Assembly: GCA_041479575.1 (NCBI GenBank)
Contig: JBGOYH010000017.1
Coordinates: 1-20,683, forward strand
Origin: DASPPK01 sp041479575
GTDB lineage: Archaea; Thermoproteota; Bathyarchaeia; Bathyarchaeales; Bathycorpusculaceae
Length of the DNA stretch: 20,683 bases
Direction of reading: 5' to 3'
Positions 6,041 through 12,742 of this stretch are shown here, in pieces. Positions within the stretch are counted from its first letter, which is position 1. Every line of letters starts with the position of its first letter. The notes under the pieces are model-generated. The model saw only the letters and a program-made list of their open reading frames with translations. It was not told where the DNA came from and ran no database searches. The position numbers were made by a program, and so were the translations under genes.

Positions 6041-6577
6041 ATGGAAAACGAAAACAAGGAGGAACCAACGAAGAACGACGAAGAACAAGAAGAACTGGCG
6101 GATCTTACAGAGGAGCTGAGGGAAGAAGAAAAGGAAACAGAACAAACAGGGGAAAATGTAGAGGAAAAAGCACCGGCAGAAGAGATACGGAAGGAAACCG
6201 CAGCAAAAGAAGAAGAGATGCCCGCTGCTGAAGAGGAAGCTAAGCCTTCAAAAGAGAAAGGTGAAGAAGAAAAGGAAATAGTTGAAGAACGAATCTACAC
6301 AGTGCCGCTGGGCAAAGCGTGGATTATGCCGCCTAACAAAAGAACGCCGCGGGCTGTGCGCATGCTAAGAACTTTCATAATCAAACACATGAAGCTAGAA
6401 ACAAGGAAAGAAGAAGAAACCGAAGAGGAAGAAACACTTCCACAACTTATCATAAGCAATGAAGTAAACGAGAAGATGTGGTCAAGAGGGATAGAGAAAC
6501 CCCCGAGAAAAATCCGAGTGCGAGCTGAAAAAGACAAAGAGGATAACGTGACGGTTTATTTGGCTGAAGGAGACTAG
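6041..6577 (+). CDS. rpl31e: Large-subunit ribosomal protein L31e with long acidic N-terminal extension
   Basis: The product has 178 residues, about twice the family's usual 85-100. The L31e core occupies about residues 81-178: ERIYTVPLGKAWIMPPNKR, RAVRMLRTFIIKHMK, then NEVNEKMWSRGIEKPPRKIR and VTVYLAEGD. L31e sits near the tunnel exit. Residues 1-80 are almost all Glu, Lys and Ala with predicted coil or disorder. A second acidic insert (about 119-135, KEEETEEEETL) interrupts the core between helix and strand. ATG 6041 has GGAGGAAG just before it; the next ATG that would shorten the tail (codon 60) lacks such a site. The DNA of the tail is a long polypurine run. Confidence 0.92.
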   Translation: MENENKEEPTKNDEEQEELADLTEELREEEKETEQTGENVEEKAPAEEIRKETAAKEEEMPAAEEEAKPSKEKGEEEKEIVEERIYTVPLGKAWIMPPNKRTPRAVRMLRTFIIKHMKLETRKEEETEEEETLPQLIISNEVNEKMWSRGIEKPPRKIRVRAEKDKEDNVTVYLAEGD

Positions 6578-6580
6578 TCC

Positions 6581-7288
6581 TTGGCCATTTACTTGTCAAG
6601 TCTTATTGGAAGCGCAAGCTTAGGAGTCTACTCGCTCGCGACGGACCGATTTTTCATTGCCCCGACCTCGGTACCGCTTAAAAAAGCCGAAAGACTGAGT
6701 GAATGGCTTAAGGTGGAATTGATACATACGTCAATCGGAGGATCAGTCCTTGTCGGGGCGCTTGCCTGCGCGAACTCGAATGGAATTTTGCTCCCAAGCT
6801 TCATTCGAGGAGAAGAGCTTGAGGCCTTACAACGTTGTTTTAAAGGAAACATAGCTATAATGGAAACCAAGAAAACCGCATATGGAAACCTTGTCCTGGC
6901 AAACGATCATGGCGCAATTGCTGACCCCCGATTGAAAACGCCAGAAGTGGAGAAGATCTCTGAAACATTGTGCGTCGAAGTTGCCCGAGGCGAAATTGCA
7001 GGTCTGCCATACGTCGGTTCGTTGGCCGTGGCAACAAACAAAGGTGTTCTGACACATCCTTTACTGAAGGATTCAGAACGCCAACTACTTGAAGAAATGC
7101 TGAAAGTCCCCGTCGATGTCGGTACCATCAATTGTGGCGTTCCGTATGTCGGCACAGGTCTAATCGGTAATCGCTACACCGCGATTGCAGGATTACTGAC
7201 AACTGGACCCGAGATATTTATAATAGGGAACACCTTGGATGTTGTAAAAGAGGATGAAAAAGTTGAAAGTCTTCAGAGTAACAGGTGA
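6581..7288 (+). CDS. eif6: Translation initiation factor 6 (anti-association factor)
   Basis: The product has 235 residues. aIF6 binds the large subunit and blocks premature joining to the small subunit. It has the pseudo-fivefold pentein fold, whose repeats are visible as returning segments: SLGVYSLATDRFFIAP, LVGALACANSNGILLP, YGNLVLANDHGAI, VGSLAVATNKGVLTHP and YVGTGLIGNRYTAI. Its length is slightly above the usual 220-225 because of a charged tail. TTG 6581 is preceded by GAAGGAGAC. Its last 35 bases overlap rpl18a in another frame, so the two are probably coupled. Confidence 0.95.
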   Translation: MAIYLSSLIGSASLGVYSLATDRFFIAPTSVPLKKAERLSEWLKVELIHTSIGGSVLVGALACANSNGILLPSFIRGEELEALQRCFKGNIAIMETKKTAYGNLVLANDHGAIADPRLKTPEVEKISETLCVEVARGEIAGLPYVGSLAVATNKGVLTHPLLKDSERQLLEEMLKVPVDVGTINCGVPYVGTGLIGNRYTAIAGLLTTGPEIFIIGNTLDVVKEDEKVESLQSNR

Positions 7289-7511
7289 AATTTTCAAGCC
7301 CAACCTGAAAACCTCCTTCAGAAAGGAGATTATGGCTGAAAAGCCCGAACACGCAGAAGAAAAAGTCTACGCCGAGTTGGGCAGCAAACACCGTGTGAAA
7401 CGTCACCATATCAAGATAACAAGTGTTGAAGAGGTTGCACCTGAAAACATTGAGAATCCACTTCTGAAGAAGCTTGTCATGGGAGAAGAAGAAGTTGGCA
7501 AGCAAGAGTGA
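7254..7511 (+). CDS. rpl18a: Large-subunit ribosomal protein L18Ae (LX, L20a)
   Basis: The product has 85 residues. Archaeal LX corresponds to one half of eukaryotic L18a/eL20 and lies on the large subunit. Recognised by LKVFRVTGEIFKP, FRKEIMAEKPEHAEEKVYAELGS in two parts, and HRVKRHHIKITSVEEV. The family length is about 75-85. ATG 7254 lies inside the end of eif6. Its own end overlaps pfdA by 17 bases. The eif6-LX-pfdA-ftsY order is widely conserved in archaea. Confidence 0.92.
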   Translation: MKKLKVFRVTGEIFKPNLKTSFRKEIMAEKPEHAEEKVYAELGSKHRVKRHHIKITSVEEVAPENIENPLLKKLVMGEEEVGKQE

Positions 7512-7941
7512 AGAAGAGTTCCGCAGACTAAACATGGAACTGCGACTTCTCGAACAGACAGCTGAAGCCTTGCAGTCTAGAATGAACATGATAAACTCGG
7601 CTGTTGCCGACCTTACCTACGCTCAAATGACTCTGGGCGGGTTGGAAAAGGAGAACGAGAAATCAGAGCTTCTTGTGCCAATAGGCGGCACATCCTACAT
7701 CAGGGCAAAACTGGATAACCCCGACAAAATAATCGTCGGAATGGGCGCAGGAGTCTCAGTTGAAAAAACACGACAAGAAGCAAAAGAAATCATCAAGAAA
7801 CGCCAACAAGACCTAGACAAAGCCAAGACATCGGTACAACAACAGTTTGCTCAAGTTGCAGAGAAGATTAATCAAGACAGAGAAAGAATTGAAGCACTAG
7901 TCGCAGCTGCAAGAGAAGGGAAAACTCAGCAAGATGTTTGA
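7495..7941 (+). CDS. pfdA: Prefoldin subunit alpha
   Basis: The product has 148 residues. Prefoldin alpha and beta form a hexameric jellyfish-shaped holdase that hands nascent proteins to the thermosome. It has the alpha-class layout: an N-terminal coiled coil (about residues 5-45, RLNMELRLLEQTAEALQSR), two beta hairpins (SELLVPIGGTSYIRAKL and KIIVGMGAGVSVEKT) and a C-terminal coiled coil to about residue 140. TTG 7495 lies nine bases after GGGAG; TTG 7474 is in frame but lacks a site. Its stop overlaps ftsY by eight bases. Confidence 0.93.
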   Translation: MASKSEEEFRRLNMELRLLEQTAEALQSRMNMINSAVADLTYAQMTLGGLEKENEKSELLVPIGGTSYIRAKLDNPDKIIVGMGAGVSVEKTRQEAKEIIKKRQQDLDKAKTSVQQQFAQVAEKINQDRERIEALVAAAREGKTQQDV

Positions 7942-8839
7942 GAGACTCAAATCTGGCTTGAAAGGACTCGTAGCCAAGGTAACCACAACCGAGCTGAAGC
8001 CTGAAAAGGTTCACCCAATCCTTTCTGATTTCAAGATGAGCCTTGTCGAAAATGACGTGGCTTTGCCGGTGGCCGAAAAAATATGCACCGAAATGGAACA
8101 ACGCCTAGACAAAGTTCAAATCAAGCGGCTGGAAGACCGAACAAAAATTGTGGAGAAAAACCTCCGAGAAGTGCTCCTGGAAACTATGCAAACAAACAAC
8201 AAAATAGACCTGTTGAAAGCCATTGAAGAAAAACGCAAGAAAGGAGAACCATACGTCATAGTGTTCGTAGGAATAAACGGCACAGGAAAAACTACAACAA
8301 TCGCCAAAGTATGCCGCTTCCTCAACAAACATGGATACTCAGCCGTAATAGCATGCAGTGACACCTACCGTGCAGGCTCCATTGAACAGATGGAAGAGCA
8401 CGCAAGACGGCTCGGCATCAAAATGGTCAAACATGCGTATGGCGCTGACCCTGCGGCCGTAGCATACGATACGATCAGCCACGCGAAAGCTCATGGAATG
8501 AACGTTGTCTTGGTTGACACCGCAGGGAGAATGCAGACAAACCAGAACTTGATGAATGAACTTGCAAAAATCAAGCGCGTTGTAAAACCAGACTTGACTT
8601 TGCTTACGGTCGACTCGCTAATCGGAAATGACGCGGTCATGCAGGCAGAAGAGTTCCATAGAGCTGTCGGAATAGACGGCACAATACTGACAAAGGTCGA
8701 CGCAGACGTAAAGGGTGGCTCAGCTCTAAGCGTTACTTACGTCACACAGAAGCCTATACTGTTCATTGGAACAGGGCAAACATACGATGATTTAGAAGAA
8801 TTCGACCCTGAGAAATTCGTCGAGATGATTCTCAAATAG
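7934..8839 (+). CDS. ftsY: SRP receptor GTPase FtsY
   Basis: The product has 301 residues. FtsY docks SRP-ribosome complexes at the membrane and, with SRP54, hydrolyses GTP when the chain is passed to SecYE. An N-terminal four-helix N domain (about 1-100) is followed by the G domain with P-loop GINGTGKT (113-120), DTYRAGS (143-149), DTAGR (195-199), TKVD (253-256) and GGSALS (261-266). All GTPase motifs are intact. There is no long acidic A domain, as is common in archaea. ATG 7934 sits in the end of pfdA. Distinguished from SRP54 by the lack of an M domain and by TYRAGS in place of the SRP54 form. It closes the cluster. Confidence 0.95.
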   Translation: MFERLKSGLKGLVAKVTTTELKPEKVHPILSDFKMSLVENDVALPVAEKICTEMEQRLDKVQIKRLEDRTKIVEKNLREVLLETMQTNNKIDLLKAIEEKRKKGEPYVIVFVGINGTGKTTTIAKVCRFLNKHGYSAVIACSDTYRAGSIEQMEEHARRLGIKMVKHAYGADPAAVAYDTISHAKAHGMNVVLVDTAGRMQTNQNLMNELAKIKRVVKPDLTLLTVDSLIGNDAVMQAEEFHRAVGIDGTILTKVDADVKGGSALSVTYVTQKPILFIGTGQTYDDLEEFDPEKFVEMILK

Positions 8840-8840
8840 A

Positions 8841-8857
8841 GAAAGAAGAAAAGGGTT
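8841..8857 (-). terminator. Pyrimidine/T-rich stretch after the carbamoyltransferase gene
   Basis: On the minus strand the bases after the argF-like stop read as a run of T with some C (CCCTTTTCTTCTTTCT). T-rich tracts act as archaeal terminators. The spacer to ftsY is only 32 bases and separates convergent genes. Support is composition only. Confidence 0.3.
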
Positions 8858-8871
8858 TAGTGAGCCATTAC

Positions 8872-9786
8872 CTAGTTTTCGCTCAGAAGTTTGAGCAGCA
8901 TCGTCTTTGCAGAATACAACCTGTTTTCGCTCTGTTCGTATATCACCGATTTTGGACCTTCAACAACGTCTCCAGTTATCTCGTATCCCCTGTGGATAGG
9001 CATGTCATGCATAACATACGCGCCGCAGTTCTTCAACAGCTCCTTGTTGATTTGATACGGCATCATCTGCTTGACGCGTGTCTCCTTCTCCGCCGCAAAT
9101 TTGGGGTCGGTGAAGAATTCCATGTCAACCCAAGTGTCGGTGTAAACGAAATCCGCATTCTCGACAGCACGTTTAACGTCGAGCGTGGTTTCCCAAAGTC
9201 CAGTTCTCCTGGCATCATCCAGAAGCTCGTTGTCTCTACTCGGCTCATTGAATATCGGTGTCACACTGGTTATCTTGACACCGGTTTTAGTACATCCTTC
9301 AATGAGCGAGTTGCAGACATTGTTGTGAATGCCCACGTAGACTAACCTGGAACCTTTGAGCCTACCTTTCCGTTCCTTAACCGTTATCAAGTCAGCTATT
9401 GCCTGGCTTGGATGATACTTCTCGTCGCAACCATTAATCACTGGAACGCGGGAAGCTTTCGCCATGGTCTGCAGATCCGTGTTCCTCAGCAGTCTGGCCA
9501 TGATACAGTCAACGTTCCGCGAGAGATACTGAACTTCATCGCCCAAATCAGCCAGAGCAAAGTTCGTCGTTCTCCAATCAATGAAAAGGGCGTGACCACC
9601 AAGCTGAGTCATAGCAACCTCGAACGAAACCCTGGTCCTCGTGGAAGTCTTCTGAAAAATCAGAGCACACGATTTGTCTTCCAATGTTTTGCGAAACATC
9701 TCGGGATTATGTTTAATCCCAATGCCCTTGTCAATCATTTCTGTAAGCTGTTGCCCAGTAAAGTCTTTGAAGTTGATTAGATGCAT
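8872..9786 (-). CDS. argF: Ornithine carbamoyltransferase-like protein, substrate motifs altered
   Basis: The 304-residue product belongs to the aspartate/ornithine carbamoyltransferase family, which transfers carbamoyl from carbamoyl phosphate to an amine. The carbamoyl-phosphate site is kept: STRTR (48-52), R98 in MARLLRN and HPSQ (125-128, HPCQ in most OTCs). The parts that hold ornithine are not: the SMG loop is DTWVDMEF (217-224), the HCLP motif is HDMP (260-263) and the usual loop around QLGRGE reads TTNFALAD (73-80). It may therefore use another amine, or be a diverged OTC; the symbol is provisional. ATG 9786 follows GGTGA by ten bases; TTG 9804 and GTG 9801 are also in frame. It is divergent from dtdA and convergent with ftsY. 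No other arginine or pyrimidine gene is nearby. Confidence 0.8.
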   Translation of the reverse strand: MHLINFKDFTGQQLTEMIDKGIGIKHNPEMFRKTLEDKSCALIFQKTSTRTRVSFEVAMTQLGGHALFIDWRTTNFALADLGDEVQYLSRNVDCIMARLLRNTDLQTMAKASRVPVINGCDEKYHPSQAIADLITVKERKGRLKGSRLVYVGIHNNVCNSLIEGCTKTGVKITSVTPIFNEPSRDNELLDDARRTGLWETTLDVKRAVENADFVYTDTWVDMEFFTDPKFAAEKETRVKQMMPYQINKELLKNCGAYVMHDMPIHRGYEITGDVVEGPKSVIYEQSENRLYSAKTMLLKLLSEN

Positions 9787-9831
9787 GTTATCGCCCGTCA
9801 CCAAACTTCAAAGCCTTGAACAACATTCAAC

Positions 9832-9845
9832 AATTATAAGCTTTA
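9832..9845. promoter_or_regulatory. Shared TATA region of the argF-like/dtdA divergent promoter
   Basis: AATTATAAGCTTTAT contains TTATAA, which is the same on both strands. On the minus strand it predicts a start site near 9809, giving the carbamoyltransferase a leader of about 20 bases. On the plus strand TTATAAG or CTTTATGG predicts a start near 9865-9870, about 25-30 bases before ATG 9896. Confidence 0.5.
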
Positions 9846-9895
9846 TGGAAACCCTTTTTCCCAAAGCCTCATATGTTCATTTGGAAGCATAACCC

Positions 9896-10720
9896 ATGAT
9901 CCTTATAGTAGCCTCAAAGAAGGATACAGCAGGTCTGAACATCCAAAAACAGATCCTGAGTAGCTACTCTTTCATGGAAAGACAAGAAAGGTTTCAATCG
10001 AACCCAACATATCAAATCAAGATTGATGCGAAGAATGTCCAACTTGTAACCTTAAACGACGAATCTGTTCATGCGCAAGACCTTCCAGATTCCTTCACCA
10101 ATTTGGAGCTCATAGTTTTCATTTCAAGGCACAGCAGCCTCAGCGGAACCCCAACTCTGTCAGTGCACACACCGGGCAACCTGGCCGAGGCAGAACTAGG
10201 CGGACTTCCAAGAAAAGTCTCTGTTTCACCTGCCAACGCGATGAGAGAAGCTCTGAAGACCATGATGAAGCTTAAGGAACAGATGAAGCTTGACTACGAA
10301 GTCTGCTATGAGGGCACACATCACGGACCATCTTTAGATGTTCCCACAATGTTTGTTGAGCTTGGAAGTTCGGCTAAACAATGGGGCGACGTGAAAGCTG
10401 CTGAAGCAGTTGCACGCGCTGCAATGGAGGCGATTGGGCAATTTGGCAATCGTAAAGCCAAAGCAGTACTGGGCATAGGCGGACCTCATTACAATTCGAG
10501 GTTCACAAAGATGGCGTTGGAAAGCGAATTTGCTTTTGGGCATATGATCCCAAAATATGCCGTCTCAAAGGTCGACTCAAGAATTCTTACACAATGCATC
10601 GAAAGAACGATGGAAAGAGTGGAAACCATAATCCTTGATTGGAAGGGAATAAAGGGAGAAGACAAGCAACCACTCATTAGTATGCTCACGGAATTGGACA
10701 CTCGTTTTGAAAAGATCTAG
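9896..10720 (+). CDS. dtdA: D-aminoacyl-tRNA deacylase, archaeal type (DTD2)
   Basis: The product has 274 residues. DTD2 hydrolyses D-amino acids wrongly attached to tRNA, and in archaea and plants it also clears aldehyde-modified D-aminoacyl-tRNAs. It is a metal-dependent enzyme unrelated in fold to bacterial DTD1. Marks are the start MILIVASKKDTAGLNI, LELIVFISRHSSLSGTPTLS, HTPGN, the signature YEGTHHGPSLDVPTMFVELG and VLGIGGPHYNSRFT. Length and order fit the family (about 270). ATG 9896 is the only good start; no clear ribosome-binding site is seen, so the mRNA may have a short leader. It is monocistronic, with 119 bases before secE. Confidence 0.94.
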   Translation: MILIVASKKDTAGLNIQKQILSSYSFMERQERFQSNPTYQIKIDAKNVQLVTLNDESVHAQDLPDSFTNLELIVFISRHSSLSGTPTLSVHTPGNLAEAELGGLPRKVSVSPANAMREALKTMMKLKEQMKLDYEVCYEGTHHGPSLDVPTMFVELGSSAKQWGDVKAAEAVARAAMEAIGQFGNRKAKAVLGIGGPHYNSRFTKMALESEFAFGHMIPKYAVSKVDSRILTQCIERTMERVETIILDWKGIKGEDKQPLISMLTELDTRFEKI

Positions 10721-10802
10721 ATCAAACATTTTTGGAACGAAGGTCAACCACGAAGAAAAGTTAATAGAACGCGCGTCTTTATCTACCAGAGCCTACAGTA
10801 AC

Positions 10803-10811
10803 GTTTATATC
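10803..10811 (+). promoter_or_regulatory. Box A promoter of the secE-rpl12 operon
   Basis: GTTTATATC lies 29 bases before ATG 10840, an excellent archaeal box A. It predicts a transcript start near 10833 and a nearly leaderless secE. The preceding bases include an A-rich stretch that could be the BRE. Confidence 0.65.
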
Positions 10812-10839
10812 AAATTGGAAAGCTGAGAATGCGATAACC

Positions 10840-11022
10840 ATGGGCTTAAGAGATTTCCTAACTCAATGCGCAAGAACGCTAAAACTGGCCGTGAAACCTG
10901 GAAGAAGCGAGCTTTGGCTGTCAATAAGAATTTGCCTCTTAGGAATAGGGGCAATAGGATTGATCGGTTTCATCATCAAACTGTTGTCTTCTGTCATTCA
11001 ACCAGGAACCACTGCAGTCTAG
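10840..11022 (+). CDS. secE: Protein translocase subunit SecE/Sec61 gamma
   Basis: The product has 60 residues with one C-terminal membrane helix (about 30-53, CLLGIGAIGLIGFIIKLL), preceded by an amphipathic helix (DFLTQCARTLKLAVKPGRSE) that lies on the cytosolic face. SecE clamps the two halves of SecY. Length and the RTLKLAVKPGRSELW pattern match archaeal SecE. It heads the operon, separated by 14 bases from spt5. The SecE-Spt5-L11 order is ancient and shared with bacterial secE-nusG-rplK. Confidence 0.9.
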   Translation: MGLRDFLTQCARTLKLAVKPGRSELWLSIRICLLGIGAIGLIGFIIKLLSSVIQPGTTAV

Positions 11023-11036
11023 AAGGAAGAAATTCG

Positions 11037-11525
11037 ATGGAAAAACCTGAAGAACATACAGCCAAAATCTTCGCTGTCAAAACAACTACGGGCCAAGAAA
11101 GAAACGTCGCCAAGCTTGTGGCCGCCAAGATTGAAATGAACAAAATCCCAATAAAGGCAATTCTTGCACCTGAAACACTGAGAGGATACGTTTTCATTGA
11201 AGCCGAAGGTCCCCATCTCGTGGAAGAGGCAATAGCAGGCATAAAGCACGTACGCTCAAGGATTCCCGGGATAGTTAGTTTTGCCGAAATTGAACGGTAC
11301 ATCGTCAAGAAACCAATCATTGAAGAATTACATGAAAGTGACATAGTAGAAGTAATAGGTGGACCGTTCAAAGGAATGCGCGCCAAGATAACAAGAATTG
11401 ACAAGACCAAAGCAGAAGTGACTCTAGAGTTGCTAGAAGCAACTTTCACTCTGCCAATAACGGTTAGCTCAGAATACGTTAAGCTTGTGGAAAAAGCAAA
11501 GATCGAAACCAGCGGTGAAATATAA
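11037..11525 (+). CDS. spt5: Transcription elongation factor Spt5 (NusG-like)
   Basis: The product has 162 residues. Archaeal Spt5 binds the RNA polymerase clamp with Spt4 and raises processivity; its KOW domain may link to the ribosome. An NGN domain occupies about residues 8-90 (KIFAVKTTTGQERNVAKLV, ETLRGYVFIEAEG, HVRSRIPG) and a KOW domain about 105-155 (HESDIVEVIGGPFKGMRAKI, VTLELLEATFTLPITV). ATG 11037 has GAAGGAAG about ten bases upstream; the frame extends further back to 10866, but only over secE in another frame. Confidence 0.94.
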   Translation: MEKPEEHTAKIFAVKTTTGQERNVAKLVAAKIEMNKIPIKAILAPETLRGYVFIEAEGPHLVEEAIAGIKHVRSRIPGIVSFAEIERYIVKKPIIEELHESDIVEVIGGPFKGMRAKITRIDKTKAEVTLELLEATFTLPITVSSEYVKLVEKAKIETSGEI

Positions 11526-11526
11526 A

Positions 11527-12015
11527 ATGGCTGACAAGAAAGTAGTAGAACTTCTAGTAAGTGGAGGACAAGCGAACGCCGGCCCTCCATTGGGCCCAGC
11601 TCTTGGACCTCTCGGCGTAAACGTCATGGCTATTGTAAACAAGATCAACGAAGTCACAAAAGACTATTCGGGAATGAAGGTTCCAGTCAAAGTCATCGTT
11701 GACCCTGATACAAAACAATTTGAAGTTACTGTTGGAACGCCTACAGCATCAGCCTTGATCGTCAGCGAACTCAAAATCGAGAAAGGTTCAGGAACACCGA
11801 GCACACAAAAAGTCGGAAATCTCACAATAGAACAGGTTATACGCATAGCCAAGATGAAACGCGCGGAACTGCTGTCAAAGACGTTGAAAGGAGCCACCAA
11901 AGAAGTCCTTGGCGTCTGCGTCAGCATGGGAGTCACGGCTGAGGGAAAAGACCCCCGTGAAGTCCAACGAGAGATTGATGAGGGCAAATACGACGACATA
12001 TTAAGCAAGAGTTAA
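11527..12015 (+). CDS. rpl11: Large-subunit ribosomal protein L11
   Basis: The product has 162 residues. L11 forms the stalk base with 23S rRNA and contacts translation factors. The N-terminal domain has VSGGQANAGPPLGPALGPLG (8-30 region); the C-terminal RNA-binding domain has VGNLTIEQVIRIAKMKR and KEVLGVCVSMGVTAEGKDPR. ATG 11527 follows GGTGA (11513-11517) by nine bases; the codons back to 11485 read through spt5 and are not used. The stop TAA shares bases with an ATG at 12015, the alternative start of rpl1. Confidence 0.96.
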   Translation: MADKKVVELLVSGGQANAGPPLGPALGPLGVNVMAIVNKINEVTKDYSGMKVPVKVIVDPDTKQFEVTVGTPTASALIVSELKIEKGSGTPSTQKVGNLTIEQVIRIAKMKRAELLSKTLKGATKEVLGVCVSMGVTAEGKDPREVQREIDEGKYDDILSKS

Positions 12016-12050
12016 TGACAAGAGAATATTTTTATAACTGCATTCCATTC

Positions 12051-12066
12051 CCTCATTGGCACGAGG
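12051..12066 (+). promoter_or_regulatory. Small hairpin covering the likely rpl1 ribosome-binding site
   Basis: CCTC (12051-12054) can pair with GAGG (12063-12066) in the 59-base stretch between the rpl11 stop and TTG 12075. GAGG is the best Shine-Dalgarno match for that TTG, so folding would hide it. L1 is known to repress its own operon mRNA in methanogens and bacteria, so this leader is a reasonable place for control, but the stem is only four pairs. A TATA-like ATTTTTATAA at 12027-12036 could be an internal promoter. Confidence 0.3.
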
Positions 12067-12074
12067 CCTTTGAA

Positions 12075-12725
12075 TTGCCCTTAGACCAAAAGACGATCCT
12101 TACTGCAGTAAAAGAAGCAAAAGAGAAGTCTCAAAAGAGAAAATTCAACCAATCAGTAGAACTCATTCTGAAACTACAGGACATTGACATGAAAGCACCT
12201 GAAAGCAAGATCCAAGAAGTTGTAGAGCTCCCATATGCACTTGAAAAACAGAACAAGATATGCGTCATCGCCTCAGGCGAACTGGCAATGAAAGCAAAGA
12301 AAGCAAACGCAGACCATGTCATTGAAAGAAACGAGCTTGAATCATTAGCCGGCAAAAAACAAGAAATGCGAAAGGTAGCCAACGCATATGACTTCTTCAT
12401 CGCAGAAGCACCGTTGATGCCACTGGTAGGCAAAACATTGGGCTCGGTCTTGGGTCCAAGAGGAAAGATGCCTATACCAGTCCCGCCGTCCGCTGACATT
12501 GCAGGTCTGATGACCAAGCATCGCAAGACAATCATTGTCAGATTACGCAACCAGCCAATGCTACAAAATCGTGTTGGAATGGAAAATATGAAGGACGAGG
12601 AAATAGCTGAAAACATACAGACCGTTCTAAGAGTTTTAGAGGGAAAACTCAAAAAAGGAATGAAAAACATCAAGTCTGCCTACATAAAAACAGCCATGGG
12701 CCCACCTGTGAAAATCAAACCCTAA
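12075..12725 (+). CDS. rpl1: Large-subunit ribosomal protein L1
   Basis: The product has 216 residues from TTG 12075 (PLDQKTILTAVKEAKEKS), which matches where archaeal L1 begins. ATG 12015 would add 20 residues (TREYFYNCIPFPHWHEAFE) that look unlike the family. L1 forms the mobile E-site stalk that helps release deacylated tRNA, and in many species it represses translation of its own mRNA. Domain I (about 1-65 and 155-216) has FNQSVELILKLQDIDMK; domain II has ICVIASGELAMKAKKA and PLMPLVGKTLGSVLGPRGKM; the end GMKNIKSAYIKTAMGPPVKI is typical. Its stop overlaps an ATG at 12725. Confidence 0.93.
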   Translation: MPLDQKTILTAVKEAKEKSQKRKFNQSVELILKLQDIDMKAPESKIQEVVELPYALEKQNKICVIASGELAMKAKKANADHVIERNELESLAGKKQEMRKVANAYDFFIAEAPLMPLVGKTLGSVLGPRGKMPIPVPPSADIAGLMTKHRKTIIVRLRNQPMLQNRVGMENMKDEEIAENIQTVLRVLEGKLKKGMKNIKSAYIKTAMGPPVKIKP

Positions 12726-12742
12726 TGAAAAGAGGAAAACCA

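Noticed and set aside
6001..6231. Arg/Gly-rich reading frame overlapping L39e and L31e
   Set aside because: It is the alternative frame of the polypurine tail of rpl31e; GAA/AAG repeats read as Arg/Gly in that frame and there is no start signal of its own.
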